Assembly: GCF_003665155.1 (NCBI RefSeq)
Contig: NZ_RCFQ01000002.1
Span: 62,001-126,000, forward strand
Origin: Mariprofundus sp. EBB-1
Lineage (GTDB): Bacteria; Pseudomonadota; Zetaproteobacteria; Mariprofundales; Mariprofundaceae
Direction of reading: 5' to 3'
Length of the DNA: 64,000 bases
Positions 53,114 through 62,578 of the stretch are shown here, one piece after another; within the stretch, counting starts at the first letter, position 1, and the number at the start of each line of letters is the position of its first letter. Below the pieces are notes generated by a model. It made no database searches. It worked only from the letters and a program-made list of their open reading frames with translations, and was not told the DNA's origin. The position numbers were made by a program, and so were the translations under genes.

Positions 53114-53187
53114 TGGAGCGGGTGAAGGGAATCGAACCCTCGTTCTCAGCTTGGGAAGCTGCTTTACTACCATTGTAAGACACCCGC
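53114..53187 (-). tRNA. tRNA-Gly (anticodon CCC)
   Basis: A 74-nt cloverleaf on the minus strand. The acceptor arm is GCGGGTG/CACCCGC, the D arm contains AATGGTAG, the anticodon loop reads TTCCCAA with anticodon CCC, the T arm is GAGGGTTCGATTCCCTT, and the 3' end is TCCA with CCA encoded. It closely resembles E. coli glyU. It reads GGG codons. Confidence 0.93.
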
Positions 53188-53531
53188 AATCTTACGCTTG
53201 TAAGATGTTTCGAATGGTGGCCTTTTTCTGTTTACTTGGAAACCATGCATCTGTTTGGAGTGGTCGCCAAAAGCAGGGGGGGGGGAATTCAGCAGTGTTA
53301 CCAATATGGGGGTGAAGCAATATAGTGCAGAAATCACAACATTCACTATGGAAATGCTAATTTCTTGCAGGAGAGTAATCTTACACGGGCCATGCCCGAA
53401 GGGGGCTACACATAAAAGTGTAGCATGAAACCAACCATTTATATGGCCTGTTAGTAGCCCATCCGTGGGCTGCAAGGAAATATCGAATCATTCAACATTT
53501 CCTATACCCATGTTAAGCAATGAAGGTTTAG
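53188..53531. other. Intergenic stretch with a 10-G tract between tRNA-Gly and the nitrilase gene
   Basis: 344 bp without a gene. It contains an uninterrupted run of ten G at 53276-53285 and a 7-bp hairpin GCTACAC/GTGTAGC (53405-53424) next to a GGGC-CAT-GCCC palindrome. No direct repeat of the tRNA 3' end and no integrase were seen. Confidence 0.5.
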
Positions 53532-54467
53532 CTACTCAAACTCAACTGGTCTTTGAGGTTGCGTATTGACGTGAAGTGTAAAAATATCTGGTCTTGCATA
53601 ATGGCCTGCGACATCGAGCGCGCGTTTTGCAATGTCAGCAAGGTTTGGATCCACATCGGCATAGAGTAGGCCCTTCTCTTGATGCATTGGACCAGCCAAA
53701 ATTTCACCACCTGGCGAGATCACTACAGAATCTCCGGGGTTGATCCATTCTTCTGAAAAGGGATACAAAGTGTCTCTATTCGGAAAGTCCGTGGGTATAT
53801 CACTGTTCGCCAAAACGACACCACTGCCTATAACCCAGCAACGACCTTCACGTGCAATATGCTGCAGCGATCCAATCCAGTTATCGCCACTGTCATAGGT
53901 AGGTGCAATGTAAATTTCTATACCTTGAGCGTAGAGGCTGTACCTTGCCAGAGGCATATAATTTTCCCAGCACAACAATGTACCAATCCTTCCACAAGGA
54001 GTATCAACCACTTTCAACCCGGTGCCATCTCCAAAGCCCCATACCATACGTTCAGGATTGGTTGGCATTAACTTGCGATGGCGATTAATAATATTTCCTT
54101 CTGGCCCAATAATGACGACAGTGTTGTATAGGGTTGCCTTGCTAAGGTTTCCATCTCTTTCATTAAGGCCACACACGATTGTTATTGCGTGCTTCTTTGC
54201 TATTTCGCAAAGCGGCATTAGTTGATCGGAATTGAGATCGACAGCACTGTCTAACAAACGAGCATGTAAAGACTCATTTAAATCCCAATCTCCACCAGGT
54301 CGGAGTCGCCATATCCAGGCAGGATAACCTGAAATAAACGCCTCTGGGAAAATCACCATCTCTGCGCCATTGGCTACTGCCTGGTCAATCATAAGAACAG
54401 CCTTTTCAATTGTCTTTTTACGATCTAACAGTATAGAAGATTCTTGAACGATTGCGATTTTACCCAT
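53532..54467 (-). CDS. Nitrilase (C-N hydrolase family)
   Basis: A 311-residue cytosolic enzyme. Catalytic triad Glu42 (FPEAFISGYP), Lys132 (HRKLMPTNPER) and Cys166 (LLCWENYMPLARYSLYAQG), with the CWENYMPL context that marks true nitrilases (branch 1), which hydrolyse nitriles or cyanide to acids. ATG 54467 follows AGTAGGAGT; the frame is open 14 codons upstream without support. It is slightly shorter than many nitrilases, which have a longer C-terminal tail. It stands alone beside a tRNA gene and looks like an accessory gene. Confidence 0.92.
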   Translation of the reverse strand: MGKIAIVQESSILLDRKKTIEKAVLMIDQAVANGAEMVIFPEAFISGYPAWIWRLRPGGDWDLNESLHARLLDSAVDLNSDQLMPLCEIAKKHAITIVCGLNERDGNLSKATLYNTVVIIGPEGNIINRHRKLMPTNPERMVWGFGDGTGLKVVDTPCGRIGTLLCWENYMPLARYSLYAQGIEIYIAPTYDSGDNWIGSLQHIAREGRCWVIGSGVVLANSDIPTDFPNRDTLYPFSEEWINPGDSVVISPGGEILAGPMHQEKGLLYADVDPNLADIAKRALDVAGHYARPDIFTLHVNTQPQRPVEFE

Positions 54468-54697
54468 GGCAAATACTCCTACTGAATATTTAATGCACAA
54501 TATAACCAAGCTAAATAGTAGGCTATTCTCTATTGAGACTCAAATTCGCTATGTTGGGAGCTAAATGAAGACTCAGCCACCATATCCATAGCATATACAG
54601 ATAGTTCGTATGTCAGCTCTCTGGATTGACGCTAATCAGTAGATTTCTCATAAGTCCGACAGGCTTCTGGAGATGCTTTTATGTGGTGGTGGCGAGA

Positions 54698-55282
54698 TTA
54701 CGCTGGCGTGACTGGAATAAGTCGCGTCGTTGTTTGATCATGTTGCAGGCGTTTCCAGCTGGCGTAGGGCATGTGCATGTCGCGGGTGGCAGCAATGGGC
54801 AGGTTGAGGGCATGGGCGATAAGCATGCGCATGCTGCCGGAGTGGCCTACCACTAGAATATGACCGTCCGTCATGTTGCTGGTGGTTTCTTGCCACCATT
54901 CTGCAATACGCTCACGCAACTCTTCTGGAGATTCTCCACCGGGAGGACGCATGCCGGTTGGGTCCTGACGCCATTGCTGGATCAACCCCGGTGAAATTTG
55001 TTCAATTTCCTCGATGGTTTTATCTTCCCATGCACCATAATGCATTTCGGCAATGCGTGGTTCGATGATGCATGGAATATCTGCACGTTTGGCCCAGTCG
55101 GTAGCCGCTGTAGCGCAGCGGGAGAGTGGGGATGTGATGATGCACTCCACCTGTTCTGACAGTGGCTGCCATACCTGATCCATTGCCAGGCGTCCTTGGC
55201 TGGTAAGCTCCGCTTCAATTTGACCGCGATATTTTATGCCGCCTTGTAGGGCGCCGTGGCGTAGCACATCGATAGTTAACAT
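54698..55282 (-). CDS. Histidine phosphatase (CobC/GpmB-like)
   Basis: A 194-residue phosphoglycerate-mutase-fold phosphatase. N-terminal VLRHGALQGGIKYRG, IITSPLSRCATAA, EMHYGAWEDKTIEEI, GGESPEELRERIAEW and LVVGHSGSMRML provide the two catalytic His, the Arg and the Glu. The YRGQIEAELTSQG stretch resembles alpha-ribazole phosphatases of cobalamin synthesis, but no other cobalamin gene is close, so the substrate is left open. Confidence 0.88.
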   Translation of the reverse strand: MLTIDVLRHGALQGGIKYRGQIEAELTSQGRLAMDQVWQPLSEQVECIITSPLSRCATAATDWAKRADIPCIIEPRIAEMHYGAWEDKTIEEIEQISPGLIQQWRQDPTGMRPPGGESPEELRERIAEWWQETTSNMTDGHILVVGHSGSMRMLIAHALNLPIAATRDMHMPYASWKRLQHDQTTTRLIPVTPA

Positions 55283-55553
55283 CTTATCCCCTATATTTTA
55301 CAGGTGTTGTGTAGATTTAAAATCCGCTATGGTATCGACCGAACTGTAAAACAGAGCGGTATGTTATTTCAGGTGCGAAATATTGACGCATGCTGCAATG
55401 CTGGCAACTGTGGCGTTGTATAGGTTTATTTATGCTAAGTTTCGATTACAAATCAATTGCTTGCGAAGTGAGTTGTTGATTTTCGCTCCCGCCCATGGGG
55501 GCGATGATGACTTTAAAACGCATCACAATAACGCGTTGCAATGAAAGGAATGA

Positions 55554-56150
55554 ATGATGACTGACGATTTTGACATCGAAGACAAGAAGAATATCGAAGC
55601 GATGGGTTTTGTGCGTGGCATGCTTGAATACATTGGTGAAGATGTGAACAGGGAAGGTTTGTTAGAGACTCCTGCACGTGTTTTAGCGGCGATGGGTGAA
55701 CATTTCTCCGGTTATAAAGAAGATCCGCGTGAGCATCTACTGAAAACCTTTGAAGAGGTTGAGGGTTATGATGAAGTGGTGCTGGTTTCAGACATTGAAG
55801 TACATAGTCATTGCGAGCATCACATGGTTCCATTTATAGGTAAGGCGCACGTGGCTTATATTCCGCGTGATCGTGTGGTCGGCCTCTCCAAGCTCGCACG
55901 CGTGGTGAATGGTTTCGCCAAACGTTTGCAAGTGCAGGAAAAATTGACCATGCAGATTGCCAATGCCATTGAAGAGGTGTTGGATCCTAAAGGGGTGGCG
56001 GTCATTATTCAGTGTCAGCATTTCTGTATGTGTCACCGTGGGGTACATAAACCTGATTCATGGACCACAACATCGAAATTGACCGGTTCATTTTTGAAGA
56101 ATCCATCCTCACGCCTGGAACTGTTTCAACTGATAGGCATGAAAAAATAG
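55554..56150 (+). CDS. folE: GTP cyclohydrolase I
   Basis: A 198-residue enzyme converting GTP to 7,8-dihydroneopterin triphosphate for folate and queuosine. Zinc ligands are seen in [17 protein letters not shown] and [47 protein letters not shown] and [16 protein letters not shown] are the typical blocks. A second ATG at 55557 follows immediately; AAAGGAATG serves as ribosome site. Its product also feeds the QueD-QueE-QueC route encoded at 11.5-12.9 kb. Confidence 0.96.
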   Translation: MMTDDFDIEDKKNIEAMGFVRGMLEYIGEDVNREGLLETPARVLAAMGEHFSGYKEDPREHLLKTFEEVEGYDEVVLVSDIEVHSHCEHHMVPFIGKAHVAYIPRDRVVGLSKLARVVNGFAKRLQVQEKLTMQIANAIEEVLDPKGVAVIIQCQHFCMCHRGVHKPDSWTTTSKLTGSFLKNPSSRLELFQLIGMKK

Positions 56151-56157
56151 CGGGTGT

Positions 56158-56610
56158 TTAGAAGGGAGAAGATATTTTTCCTTTTTTTACAATGATCGGA
56201 TTTTTCTGGCCTGCCTGGTAGCTTTCTATCAGAGCTTGTTGGATATCGGGCTGCTGCATCAGGTCAGAAATATTGAGATGCTGTTCAGCAATAGCCTCAA
56301 TCTCAGAGAGAATGCGCATCTTATGCCACGCATGGGTAAAGCCTTCAAAGTCGAGTGTTCCATCTGTAAAAAAATCACAAGCTAGGCCGGTGGGCTCTGA
56401 ATACACAATCGCATGCATCACCATTACATCATACTCATGCCGATAGGCATCCAGATCAATGGAAGCACCAAGCAATACATATAGATAGTTCAATGGCTGC
56501 TTCTTTAGCATCATCGTATGCAGGTCAACCGTAATAGATGGTTCGAAGCGCTTGCCACGAAAGTCGAAACTGATACTGGCGATAACAGTTGCTGTCTGTG
56601 TGTTGTTCAT
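56158..56610 (-). CDS. Conserved hypothetical protein downstream of cbbR
   Basis: A 150-residue soluble protein, mixed alpha/beta (TATVIASISFDFRGKRFEPS, YEHDV-like YRHEYDVMVMHAIVYSEPT), then helical. The family is not recognised. Its ATG overlaps the cbbR stop (ATGA), which implies joint translation and a possible role in RuBisCO or carbon-fixation control. The convergent end of folE is 7 bp away. Confidence 0.75.
   Translation of the reverse strand: MNNTQTATVIASISFDFRGKRFEPSITVDLHTMMLKKQPLNYLYVLLGASIDLDAYRHEYDVMVMHAIVYSEPTGLACDFFTDGTLDFEGFTHAWHKMRILSEIEAIAEQHLNISDLMQQPDIQQALIESYQAGQKNPIIVKKGKISSPF
56162..56188 (+). terminator. Probable folE terminator
   Basis: AAGGGAGAA (56162-56170) can pair with TTTTTCCTT (56175-56183) with two G-U pairs, followed by further T residues to 56188. 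It begins 12 bases after the folE stop and lies within the last codons of the convergent gene. Confidence 0.45.
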
Positions 56611-57545
56611 GTGTTCTCCATAGATGAAGGGTTGTTTATCGGGGTGATATCAATCAATTCTTTGGCATGCTGCAAGACAAAGTTTTTGAAAGCTTCCGGA
56701 ATGGCTGCAAAACGCTTTCCGGTTCGGTGCACAATATGCCATTGGCGCATGATTGGGAAATCTTCGACATTGAGAATGTTTAATCGTTTGAGTGCCAGTT
56801 CCATCTCGATGGTGTGCAGTGATACAATGCCGAGCCCAAGTTCAGCCATCACGGCCTGTTTAATGGCTTCGGAACGGTTCATTTCCATGCCGGTAATCAG
56901 TTGCAGATCATGCTTGGCAAAGAATCGTTCAACTGCGATGCGTGTGCCTGAATCAGCCTCACGCACAATAAAGTGTTCATCGGCAACTTCTGCCAATGGA
57001 ATGTGTTCGCGTTTAGCAAGAGGGTGGCTGGGCGCGGCAATGACCACAAGCGGGTTATCTATAAATGGTATGCCATTGATTTTTTTGTTTTGTGGAGGGC
57101 GTCCCATAATGACCATGTCGGTGATATTATTATCGAGTGCATCAAGCAGGCCTCTGCGATTACTTACATCAAGCGTTACCTGTGCGGCTGGAAACTCTTG
57201 ATGAAAAGCGGCAATGAGTTGAGGGGCAAAATAGTTGGCGGTCGATGCCATGGTGAGGTGTAGTTTGCCGCGTTTCATGCCTTTGAGTTCTTCGATCATC
57301 TCCGATGCTTCTTCCAGTTGTTGGCGAATATTCTGGGCGTAATAGAGTAGCTCTGTACCAGTCTGAGTCGGTGTTACCCTTTTACCATCACGATCAAATA
57401 GTGGCATACCTACCTGTAACTCCATCTGTTTGATCTGCATGGAAACAGCCGGTTGCGTCATAAATAGTGATTTTGCAGCTTCAGTATAACTGAGCTTCTC
57501 TACAATCGCTTCAAGTATAGACAACTGTTTGAGTGTAATGTTCAT
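56607..57545 (-). CDS. cbbR: LysR-type regulator CbbR
   Basis: A 312-residue LysR regulator: N-terminal winged HTH (KQLSILEAIVEKLSYTEAAK, MTQPAVSMQIKQME), linker helix, and a periplasmic-binding-like effector domain (about 90-300). Divergent orientation to a form II RuBisCO gene identifies it as CbbR, which activates Calvin cycle genes in response to metabolites such as RuBP or NADPH. It overlaps the unknown gene downstream. The palindrome at 57602-57626 is a likely binding site. Confidence 0.92.
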   Translation of the reverse strand: MNITLKQLSILEAIVEKLSYTEAAKSLFMTQPAVSMQIKQMELQVGMPLFDRDGKRVTPTQTGTELLYYAQNIRQQLEEASEMIEELKGMKRGKLHLTMASTANYFAPQLIAAFHQEFPAAQVTLDVSNRRGLLDALDNNITDMVIMGRPPQNKKINGIPFIDNPLVVIAAPSHPLAKREHIPLAEVADEHFIVREADSGTRIAVERFFAKHDLQLITGMEMNRSEAIKQAVMAELGLGIVSLHTIEMELALKRLNILNVEDFPIMRQWHIVHRTGKRFAAIPEAFKNFVLQHAKELIDITPINNPSSMENT

Positions 57546-57593
57546 TGTGCACCACCATAAGAAAAAGTTATGGAAGACATCATATGCTCTGAT

Positions 57594-57626
57594 TTTACAT
57601 TATGGAAGTGCTTTCTATACTTCCAT
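57594..57626 (+). promoter_or_regulatory. cbbM promoter overlapped by a LysR-type palindrome
   Basis: -35 TTTACA (57594-57599), a 16-bp spacer and -10 TATACT (57616-57621) give a good sigma-70 promoter. A perfect inverted repeat ATGGAAG-N11-CTTCCAT (57602-57626) lies on it, with another ATGGAAG half-site at 57570-57576. The predicted leader is about 90 nt. Confidence 0.65.
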
Positions 57627-57716
57627 CCATCGCTGAAGAGGTTTATCATCCTCCACCGCGACGGAGAGGGGCGAAAGCTTCTTTGCTCACATAATAAAAC
57701 TGGAGGGAATTCCCTA

Positions 57717-59135
57717 ATGGATCAATCGAATCGTTACGCAGACCTGAGTCTGAATGAAGCAGACCTAATCGCAGGCGGCAAGCACTTGCTTGTTGCTTAT
57801 AAACTAATTCCGGCCGAAGGCTATGGTTTCCTGGAAGTTGCTGCGCATATTGCGGCTGAATCTTCTACCGGTACCAACGTAGAAGTATCTACCACCGATG
57901 ATTTCACACGTAGTGTGGATGCACTGGTATATGACGTAGATGAAACTGCATTTGCTGATGGTAACAGCGTCACGGGTGGCGGTTTGATGAAGGTTGCATA
58001 CCCCGTAGAACTTTTTGATCCAAACTTGATTGATGGTCATTACAATGTATCACATATGTGGTCTTTAATTCTGGGTAATAACCAGGGTATGGGCGATCAT
58101 GTTGGCTTACGTATGTTGGATTTCATGGTTCCTGAATGCATGATTAAAAAATTCGATGGTCCAAGTGCTGGTATTACCGACTTGTGGAAAGTGTTGGGCC
58201 GCCCTGAAGTAGATGGTGGTTATATCTCCGGTACTATCATCAAGCCTAAATTGGGTCTGCGTCCTGATCCATTTGTTAAGGCATGTTACGAGTTCTGGCT
58301 GGGTGGCGATTTCATCAAGAATGATGAACCACAGGCCAACCAGCCTTTCTGTCCAATGGAAACTGTTATTCCTATGGTTGCAGAAACGATGGATCGTGCA
58401 CAGCAGGAAACCGGTGAAGCGAAACTGTTCTCTGCCAATGCAACTGCTGATTTTCATGGTGAGTGTATCAAGCGTGGTGAATTCATCCTTGAGTCGTTTG
58501 CTAAATACGGCAACGAAAAACATGTTGCATTCCTGATCGATGGTTTTGTAACTGGTCCTGCTGGTGTAACCACTGCTCGTCGTGCATTCCCTGATACATT
58601 CTTGCACTTCCATCGTGCTGGTCACGGTGCATTAACCTCTTATAAATCACCAATGGGCATGGATCCACTGTGCTACATGAAACTTGCTCGTCTGCAGGGT
58701 GCTTCCGGTATTCATGTAGGTACTATGGGCTATGGTAAGATGGAAGGTCACGGTAAAGAAACCGTGCTGGCATACATGATCGAGCGTGATGAGTGCATGG
58801 GTCACTACTTCAACCAGAAATGGTATGGCATGAAACCTACCTGCCCAATCATCTCCGGTGGTATGAATGCACTGCGTCTGCCTGGTTTCTTCGAAAACCT
58901 TGGACATGGTAACCTCATCAATACCTGTGGTGGTGGTGCATTCGGTCATATCGATAGTCCTGCATCTGGTGGTAAGTCACTGAATCAGGCATACGATTGC
59001 TGGAAATCCGGTACTGATCCAATCGAATACGCTAAGACTCATAACGAGTTTGCACGTGCATTCGACTCATTCCCGGGCGATGCTGATAAGATCTACGGCG
59101 CTGACTGGCGTGAAAAAGTGGGCGCGCACAAATAA
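57717..59135 (+). CDS. cbbM: Form II RuBisCO large subunit
   Basis: A 472-residue form II ribulose-1,5-bisphosphate carboxylase/oxygenase, active as a dimer or multiples without a small subunit. The N-terminus [20 protein letters not shown] is typical of form II. The carbamylated Lys lies in [11 protein letters not shown]; the active-site loop is in [12 protein letters not shown], and [11 protein letters not shown] and [11 protein letters not shown] bind phosphates. ATG 57717 follows TGGAGGGAA; the frame is open 49 codons upstream but that is untranslated leader. Codons such as GGT and CTG dominate, as in highly expressed genes. No cbbQ/cbbO genes follow. Confidence 0.97.
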   Translation: MDQSNRYADLSLNEADLIAGGKHLLVAYKLIPAEGYGFLEVAAHIAAESSTGTNVEVSTTDDFTRSVDALVYDVDETAFADGNSVTGGGLMKVAYPVELFDPNLIDGHYNVSHMWSLILGNNQGMGDHVGLRMLDFMVPECMIKKFDGPSAGITDLWKVLGRPEVDGGYISGTIIKPKLGLRPDPFVKACYEFWLGGDFIKNDEPQANQPFCPMETVIPMVAETMDRAQQETGEAKLFSANATADFHGECIKRGEFILESFAKYGNEKHVAFLIDGFVTGPAGVTTARRAFPDTFLHFHRAGHGALTSYKSPMGMDPLCYMKLARLQGASGIHVGTMGYGKMEGHGKETVLAYMIERDECMGHYFNQKWYGMKPTCPIISGGMNALRLPGFFENLGHGNLINTCGGGAFGHIDSPASGGKSLNQAYDCWKSGTDPIEYAKTHNEFARAFDSFPGDADKIYGADWREKVGAHK

Positions 59136-59161
59136 GCTCCGACTTTTAAGTCAACAAAATG

Positions 59162-59196
59162 AAAAGGCCTCTGCGAAAGCAGGGGCCTTTTTTCTT
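59162..59196 (+). terminator. Rho-independent terminator of cbbM
   Basis: AAGGCCTCTGC (59164-59174) pairs with GCAGGGGCCTT (59179-59189, one G-U pair) across a GAAA tetraloop, followed by six or more T. It lies 27 bases after the cbbM stop. It is very strong, fitting an abundant monocistronic mRNA. Confidence 0.93.
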
Positions 59197-59480
59197 TGTG
59201 ATTATTCTGCTCGCTCCTGATGCGTGATTCCTGCGTTAAAATACTTCAAACCGACGTAAACTTCGTACCTTTTCCTTGGTACTACGCGAATCAGAAATCA
59301 TCTGAACAGTTACAGGGTGCTGTGGCTAAAACCACATTCCCAATTCCGGTTCATCATCTTGCTGAATACAAGTGCGTAATGTGGCTGGCACTGTTTATGC
59401 GCCATTGGATCAGGAAATACCGCTTATATCTGGAGGTCTGTTTAAGTTCGTACATAAAAACAGGTGGTTATAATGCTTTG

Positions 59481-59573
59481 ATGAAAATGCTTCTCTTCCG
59501 TTTTCTGTTGGGATCGGCAACTGTTGCCGTTGCTATAGGAATCTTATTACCTGTTGCGGGGCGAATGTTATGA
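59481..59573 (+). CDS. Possible 30-residue single-helix membrane protein
   Basis: From ATG 59481 it encodes one hydrophobic helix (FRFLLGSATVAVAIGILLP) with short ends. Its stop overlaps the ATG of the next gene (ATGA). AGGTGG lies 14 bases upstream, a poor spacing. The frame is open further upstream to 59220, but that part looks non-coding. Confidence 0.4.
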   Translation: MKMLLFRFLLGSATVAVAIGILLPVAGRML

Positions 59574-59896
59574 AGCTGACGCTGGCGATGGGTGTGCAAT
59601 TCGATAATGGTCAACAGGCCAGTATGGTTGCGTTGAATCTTGGCCAGAACAAACAATCATCAATGCAGGCAGATCAGCGGCGAATCGAAACAACTGAAGC
59701 AATCGAGGCAGCGGTAGTTCGAGCTGACCCGGCTCAAACAGAAGTAGATCAAGGGGGAGGCAACGGCTTGCGTTTCAATCCACCCTCAACCATGCCTGAT
59801 AGAAAGAGCGACCCTCTATTTTTCCTTACCTATAATTTTAACGGTTTAAACGATACGCTGGTGTTTGAGCACAGCTTGGTGGATATCTATGCCTAA
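59570..59896 (+). CDS. Hypothetical 108-residue protein
   Basis: Soluble, without signal or membrane segment; rich in Gln, Asn and Ala in its first two thirds and ending FFLTYNFNGLNDTLVFEH. Not recognised. A GGGGCG site precedes ATG and its start overlaps the upstream small ORF. It overlaps the convergent gene by 4 bp. It may be a real small gene, but the evidence is mainly the open frame and coupling. Confidence 0.5.
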   Translation: MKLTLAMGVQFDNGQQASMVALNLGQNKQSSMQADQRRIETTEAIEAAVVRADPAQTEVDQGGGNGLRFNPPSTMPDRKSDPLFFLTYNFNGLNDTLVFEHSLVDIYA

Positions 59897-60768
59897 CGGT
59901 CGGATGAAAAAACAGAAATGGAGCGAATACCATAATCACCACCGCGATTGCTCATGATTAAGCCGTTGAACGAATCGCGATAATTTTTGTCGCGCGCTTG
60001 AATCAAGCGGCGTCCATCGAGTGAAACAGTCATTAAACCATCAGCGCTGCGTTGCCAGTCAATTTTATGCATATTTCCATCTTCTAACAGCTTGCCGGTA
60101 TCGTAAATATCAATCACGGCAGATCTGTTGCGTTGATAGCGAAGCAGTTTTAATGCTGGCCGCGTACCGGCTTGATACATCAGTCGATAACCAGACTCCA
60201 GGTTTTGCCTTTGGTAAGGGCCAAATTCAAAGCTACCATGCTGCTTACCCCGGCCCAGCGCTGATATCTTTATAGTGATGGAAAAAGCATTGCTGATACT
60301 GACCGCTGTGGATAGATCAGCACGTAAATGCTGGGGGGCCGTTGGTTGAGCTTGTTGGCGTGGTCTGTTGTTGCCAAGAATCATACCGATGATGGCTGCT
60401 TCAGGAGAACTATTGAGTTGCGTTTGTGGCTGTGCTGTTTGGGGATTTAACACACTGCGTAGCCCAATACTGCGTGTCACCCAAAAATCATCGGAGCTGT
60501 TATGCCAAACAGGATTACGCAAGAAATCGCCGTCGCGAAAATTATCAAACAATACCTGTCTATCCCATGGTTGATCATAGCGTGCGCTTAAATCGCGCAA
60601 CTGATCGATCAGGCGATAGTTGGCAGATCGATCACGTTCAGCCTGGTCTGTAAGTATTTTAAGCTCATTTACCAACTTTTGTGTTGTGGCATTACCTGCT
60701 TTAGGTTGAGCCAGAATGGTAGTTGGAGAGATGAGAGCAAGAGAGAAAAAAATGTAAAGAAGTTTCAT
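59893..60768 (-). CDS. Exported lectin-like (LamG/ConA-fold-like) protein
   Basis: A 291-residue protein with a signal peptide (about 1-20, ending ILA). A charged helix follows (about 25-65, TDQAERDRSANYRLIDQLRD). Next is a beta-rich domain beginning LFDNFRDGDFLRNPVWHNSS, the start typical of concanavalin-like glycan-binding domains, with VSLDGRRLIQARDKNY and GLIMSNRGGDYGIRSISVF at its end. It probably works in the periplasm or at the cell surface on a polysaccharide. It is not recognised as a named family. Confidence 0.75.
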   Translation of the reverse strand: MKLLYIFFSLALISPTTILAQPKAGNATTQKLVNELKILTDQAERDRSANYRLIDQLRDLSARYDQPWDRQVLFDNFRDGDFLRNPVWHNSSDDFWVTRSIGLRSVLNPQTAQPQTQLNSSPEAAIIGMILGNNRPRQQAQPTAPQHLRADLSTAVSISNAFSITIKISALGRGKQHGSFEFGPYQRQNLESGYRLMYQAGTRPALKLLRYQRNRSAVIDIYDTGKLLEDGNMHKIDWQRSADGLMTVSLDGRRLIQARDKNYRDSFNGLIMSNRGGDYGIRSISVFSSDR

Positions 60769-60976
60769 GTCTGACTCCTGATGAATGGGTGTCTTTTACT
60801 TATAACAGTGGCCATTGCATGCCTTTTTAAAAAAAGATGGTAACACTATCTGGCTTGCGTTGAAATCAGTCTGCAGAGATGCTGGAAACGTGAAGCAAGC
60901 GGAGGTGGAAGAAATTGTGCTCAGGCTTATAGTTGCGTAGCTATCAGAAACAGGGGAACGAAGCGGGAGTTTCAAC

Positions 60977-62482
60977 ATGACAGATGTGCAGAATAATGGG
61001 TTGTTATCAATAGCAGCATTGATGGAAAGTAGTGGTGCGAAGTTCGGTACCAGTGGTGCGCGCGGCTTGGCTGCCGATATGACCGACCGGGTCTGTTATG
61101 CCTATACGTTGGCGTTTTTACAGGCGCTTGAGAGCAGTGGCGATATTAAGAAGGGCGCACGCGTTGCCATTGCCGGAGACTTTCGTCCCAGTTCACCACG
61201 CATCATGGCTGCAGTGGCCTTGGCAGCCCATGATGCTGGCTGCGAACCTGTCAATTGCGGTTTTATTCCCACACCGGCAGTGGCCAGTTATGCCATGCAT
61301 CGAAATGCGGCATCGATTATGGTGACAGGTAGCCATATTCCTGATGATCGCAATGGTATTAAATTTTATAAACCAGCTGGTGAAATTCTCAAAAGTGATG
61401 AGCAGGCGATGACTGCACGCAGTGTATCGATACCAGCGGGTCTGTTTGATGACGATGGAAATGCGCTTGTTCAGTCACTGTTGCCATCTGTGTTGGATGT
61501 TGCTGAGCGCGAATTTGTGCAGCGTTATGTCGATTTTTTTCCGGAAAACTGTCTCTCAGGTCGCAAGGTTGGTGTGTATCAGCACTCCACTGTAGCGCGT
61601 GATGTGATGGTAGAGATTCTGCAGGGGCTGGGCGCAGAGGTTGCCTGTCTGGGTCGTTCAATAAAATTTATTCCGGTGGATACAGAAGCTATTCGTCCTG
61701 AAGATGTAAAGCTTGCCGCTGATTGGGCCAAAGAATATGACTTTGATTGTATTGTATCTGCCGATGGTGATGGTGATCGGCCGCTGGTCAGTGATGAAAA
61801 TGGCATCTGGTTGCGTGGTGATGTGGCTGGTGTGTTGTGTGCCAAATATTTGCAGGCCAGTTGTGTGGCGACACCAGTGAGCTGCAATAGCGCAGTCGAA
61901 AAGTCCGGCTGGTTTAAGCGCGTGGACCGTACCCGTATTGGCTCTCCTTTTGTTATTGCGGCGATGAACGAAGCGATTGCAGATGGTGCCAGCAGCGTGG
62001 TTGGTTATGAAGCCAATGGTGGTTTTCTTACGGCTACCGATATTGCATTGAATGGCCGTATTTTGCCTGCTTTGCCTACCCGTGATGCAGTCATTGTGCC
62101 ATTAGCCATTTTGATGTTGGCACAGGAGTATAATCTTACTATTTCAGCACTGCTGGAGACATTGCCACAGCGTTTTACCTATAGTGATCGTTTGAAAGAA
62201 TTTCCAACTGCGTTGAGTCAATCGCGATTGAGTGCCCTCAATACCGGTGATACAGCACGTGATATTGCTGCGGCAGAAGCGTTGTTGGGTGCAGCTTTTG
62301 GTTCGGTCGTGGCTATTGATAATACAGATGGTGTGCGTGTTACGTTTGAAAGTGCAGAAGTTGCTCATTTGCGTCCATCCGGAAATGCACCTGAACTGCG
62401 TTGTTACAATGAGGCTGCCAGTGATGCACGTGCTGTTGAAATGAATAGAATCTGTATGGATATCCTGGAAAGTTGGCGGTAA
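60977..62482 (+). CDS. Phosphomannomutase/phosphoglucomutase family enzyme
   Basis: A 501-residue alpha-D-phosphohexomutase. Substrate entry FGTSGARGLAADMT, phosphoserine loop VTGSHIPDDRNGIKFY (Ser119), metal-binding SADGDGDRPLVSD, sugar-recognition VVGYEANGGFLTATD and the C-terminal phosphate loop LRPSGNAPELRCY are all present. It converts hexose-6-phosphate to hexose-1-phosphate for glycan precursors, and may supply sugars for envelope or pilin glycans. Single gene. Confidence 0.92.
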   Translation: MTDVQNNGLLSIAALMESSGAKFGTSGARGLAADMTDRVCYAYTLAFLQALESSGDIKKGARVAIAGDFRPSSPRIMAAVALAAHDAGCEPVNCGFIPTPAVASYAMHRNAASIMVTGSHIPDDRNGIKFYKPAGEILKSDEQAMTARSVSIPAGLFDDDGNALVQSLLPSVLDVAEREFVQRYVDFFPENCLSGRKVGVYQHSTVARDVMVEILQGLGAEVACLGRSIKFIPVDTEAIRPEDVKLAADWAKEYDFDCIVSADGDGDRPLVSDENGIWLRGDVAGVLCAKYLQASCVATPVSCNSAVEKSGWFKRVDRTRIGSPFVIAAMNEAIADGASSVVGYEANGGFLTATDIALNGRILPALPTRDAVIVPLAILMLAQEYNLTISALLETLPQRFTYSDRLKEFPTALSQSRLSALNTGDTARDIAAAEALLGAAFGSVVAIDNTDGVRVTFESAEVAHLRPSGNAPELRCYNEAASDARAVEMNRICMDILESWR

Positions 62483-62578
62483 CGACTTAACAAGGATCGA
62501 CTTCTGATCCTCATATTAATAATGAGGGCGAATTGTCCTGCTAGGTGATCGTTTTTGTCGATGCATATTTTGTGGTAT

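Noticed and set aside
53114-54509. Integrated element at tRNA-Gly
   Set aside because: No integrase and no repeat of the tRNA 3' end within view; only the isolated nitrilase gene hints at insertion.
57570-57716. Longer N-terminus for RuBisCO in the same frame
   Set aside because: Form II enzymes begin with MDQSxRYADL; the upstream codons cover the promoter and ribosome site.
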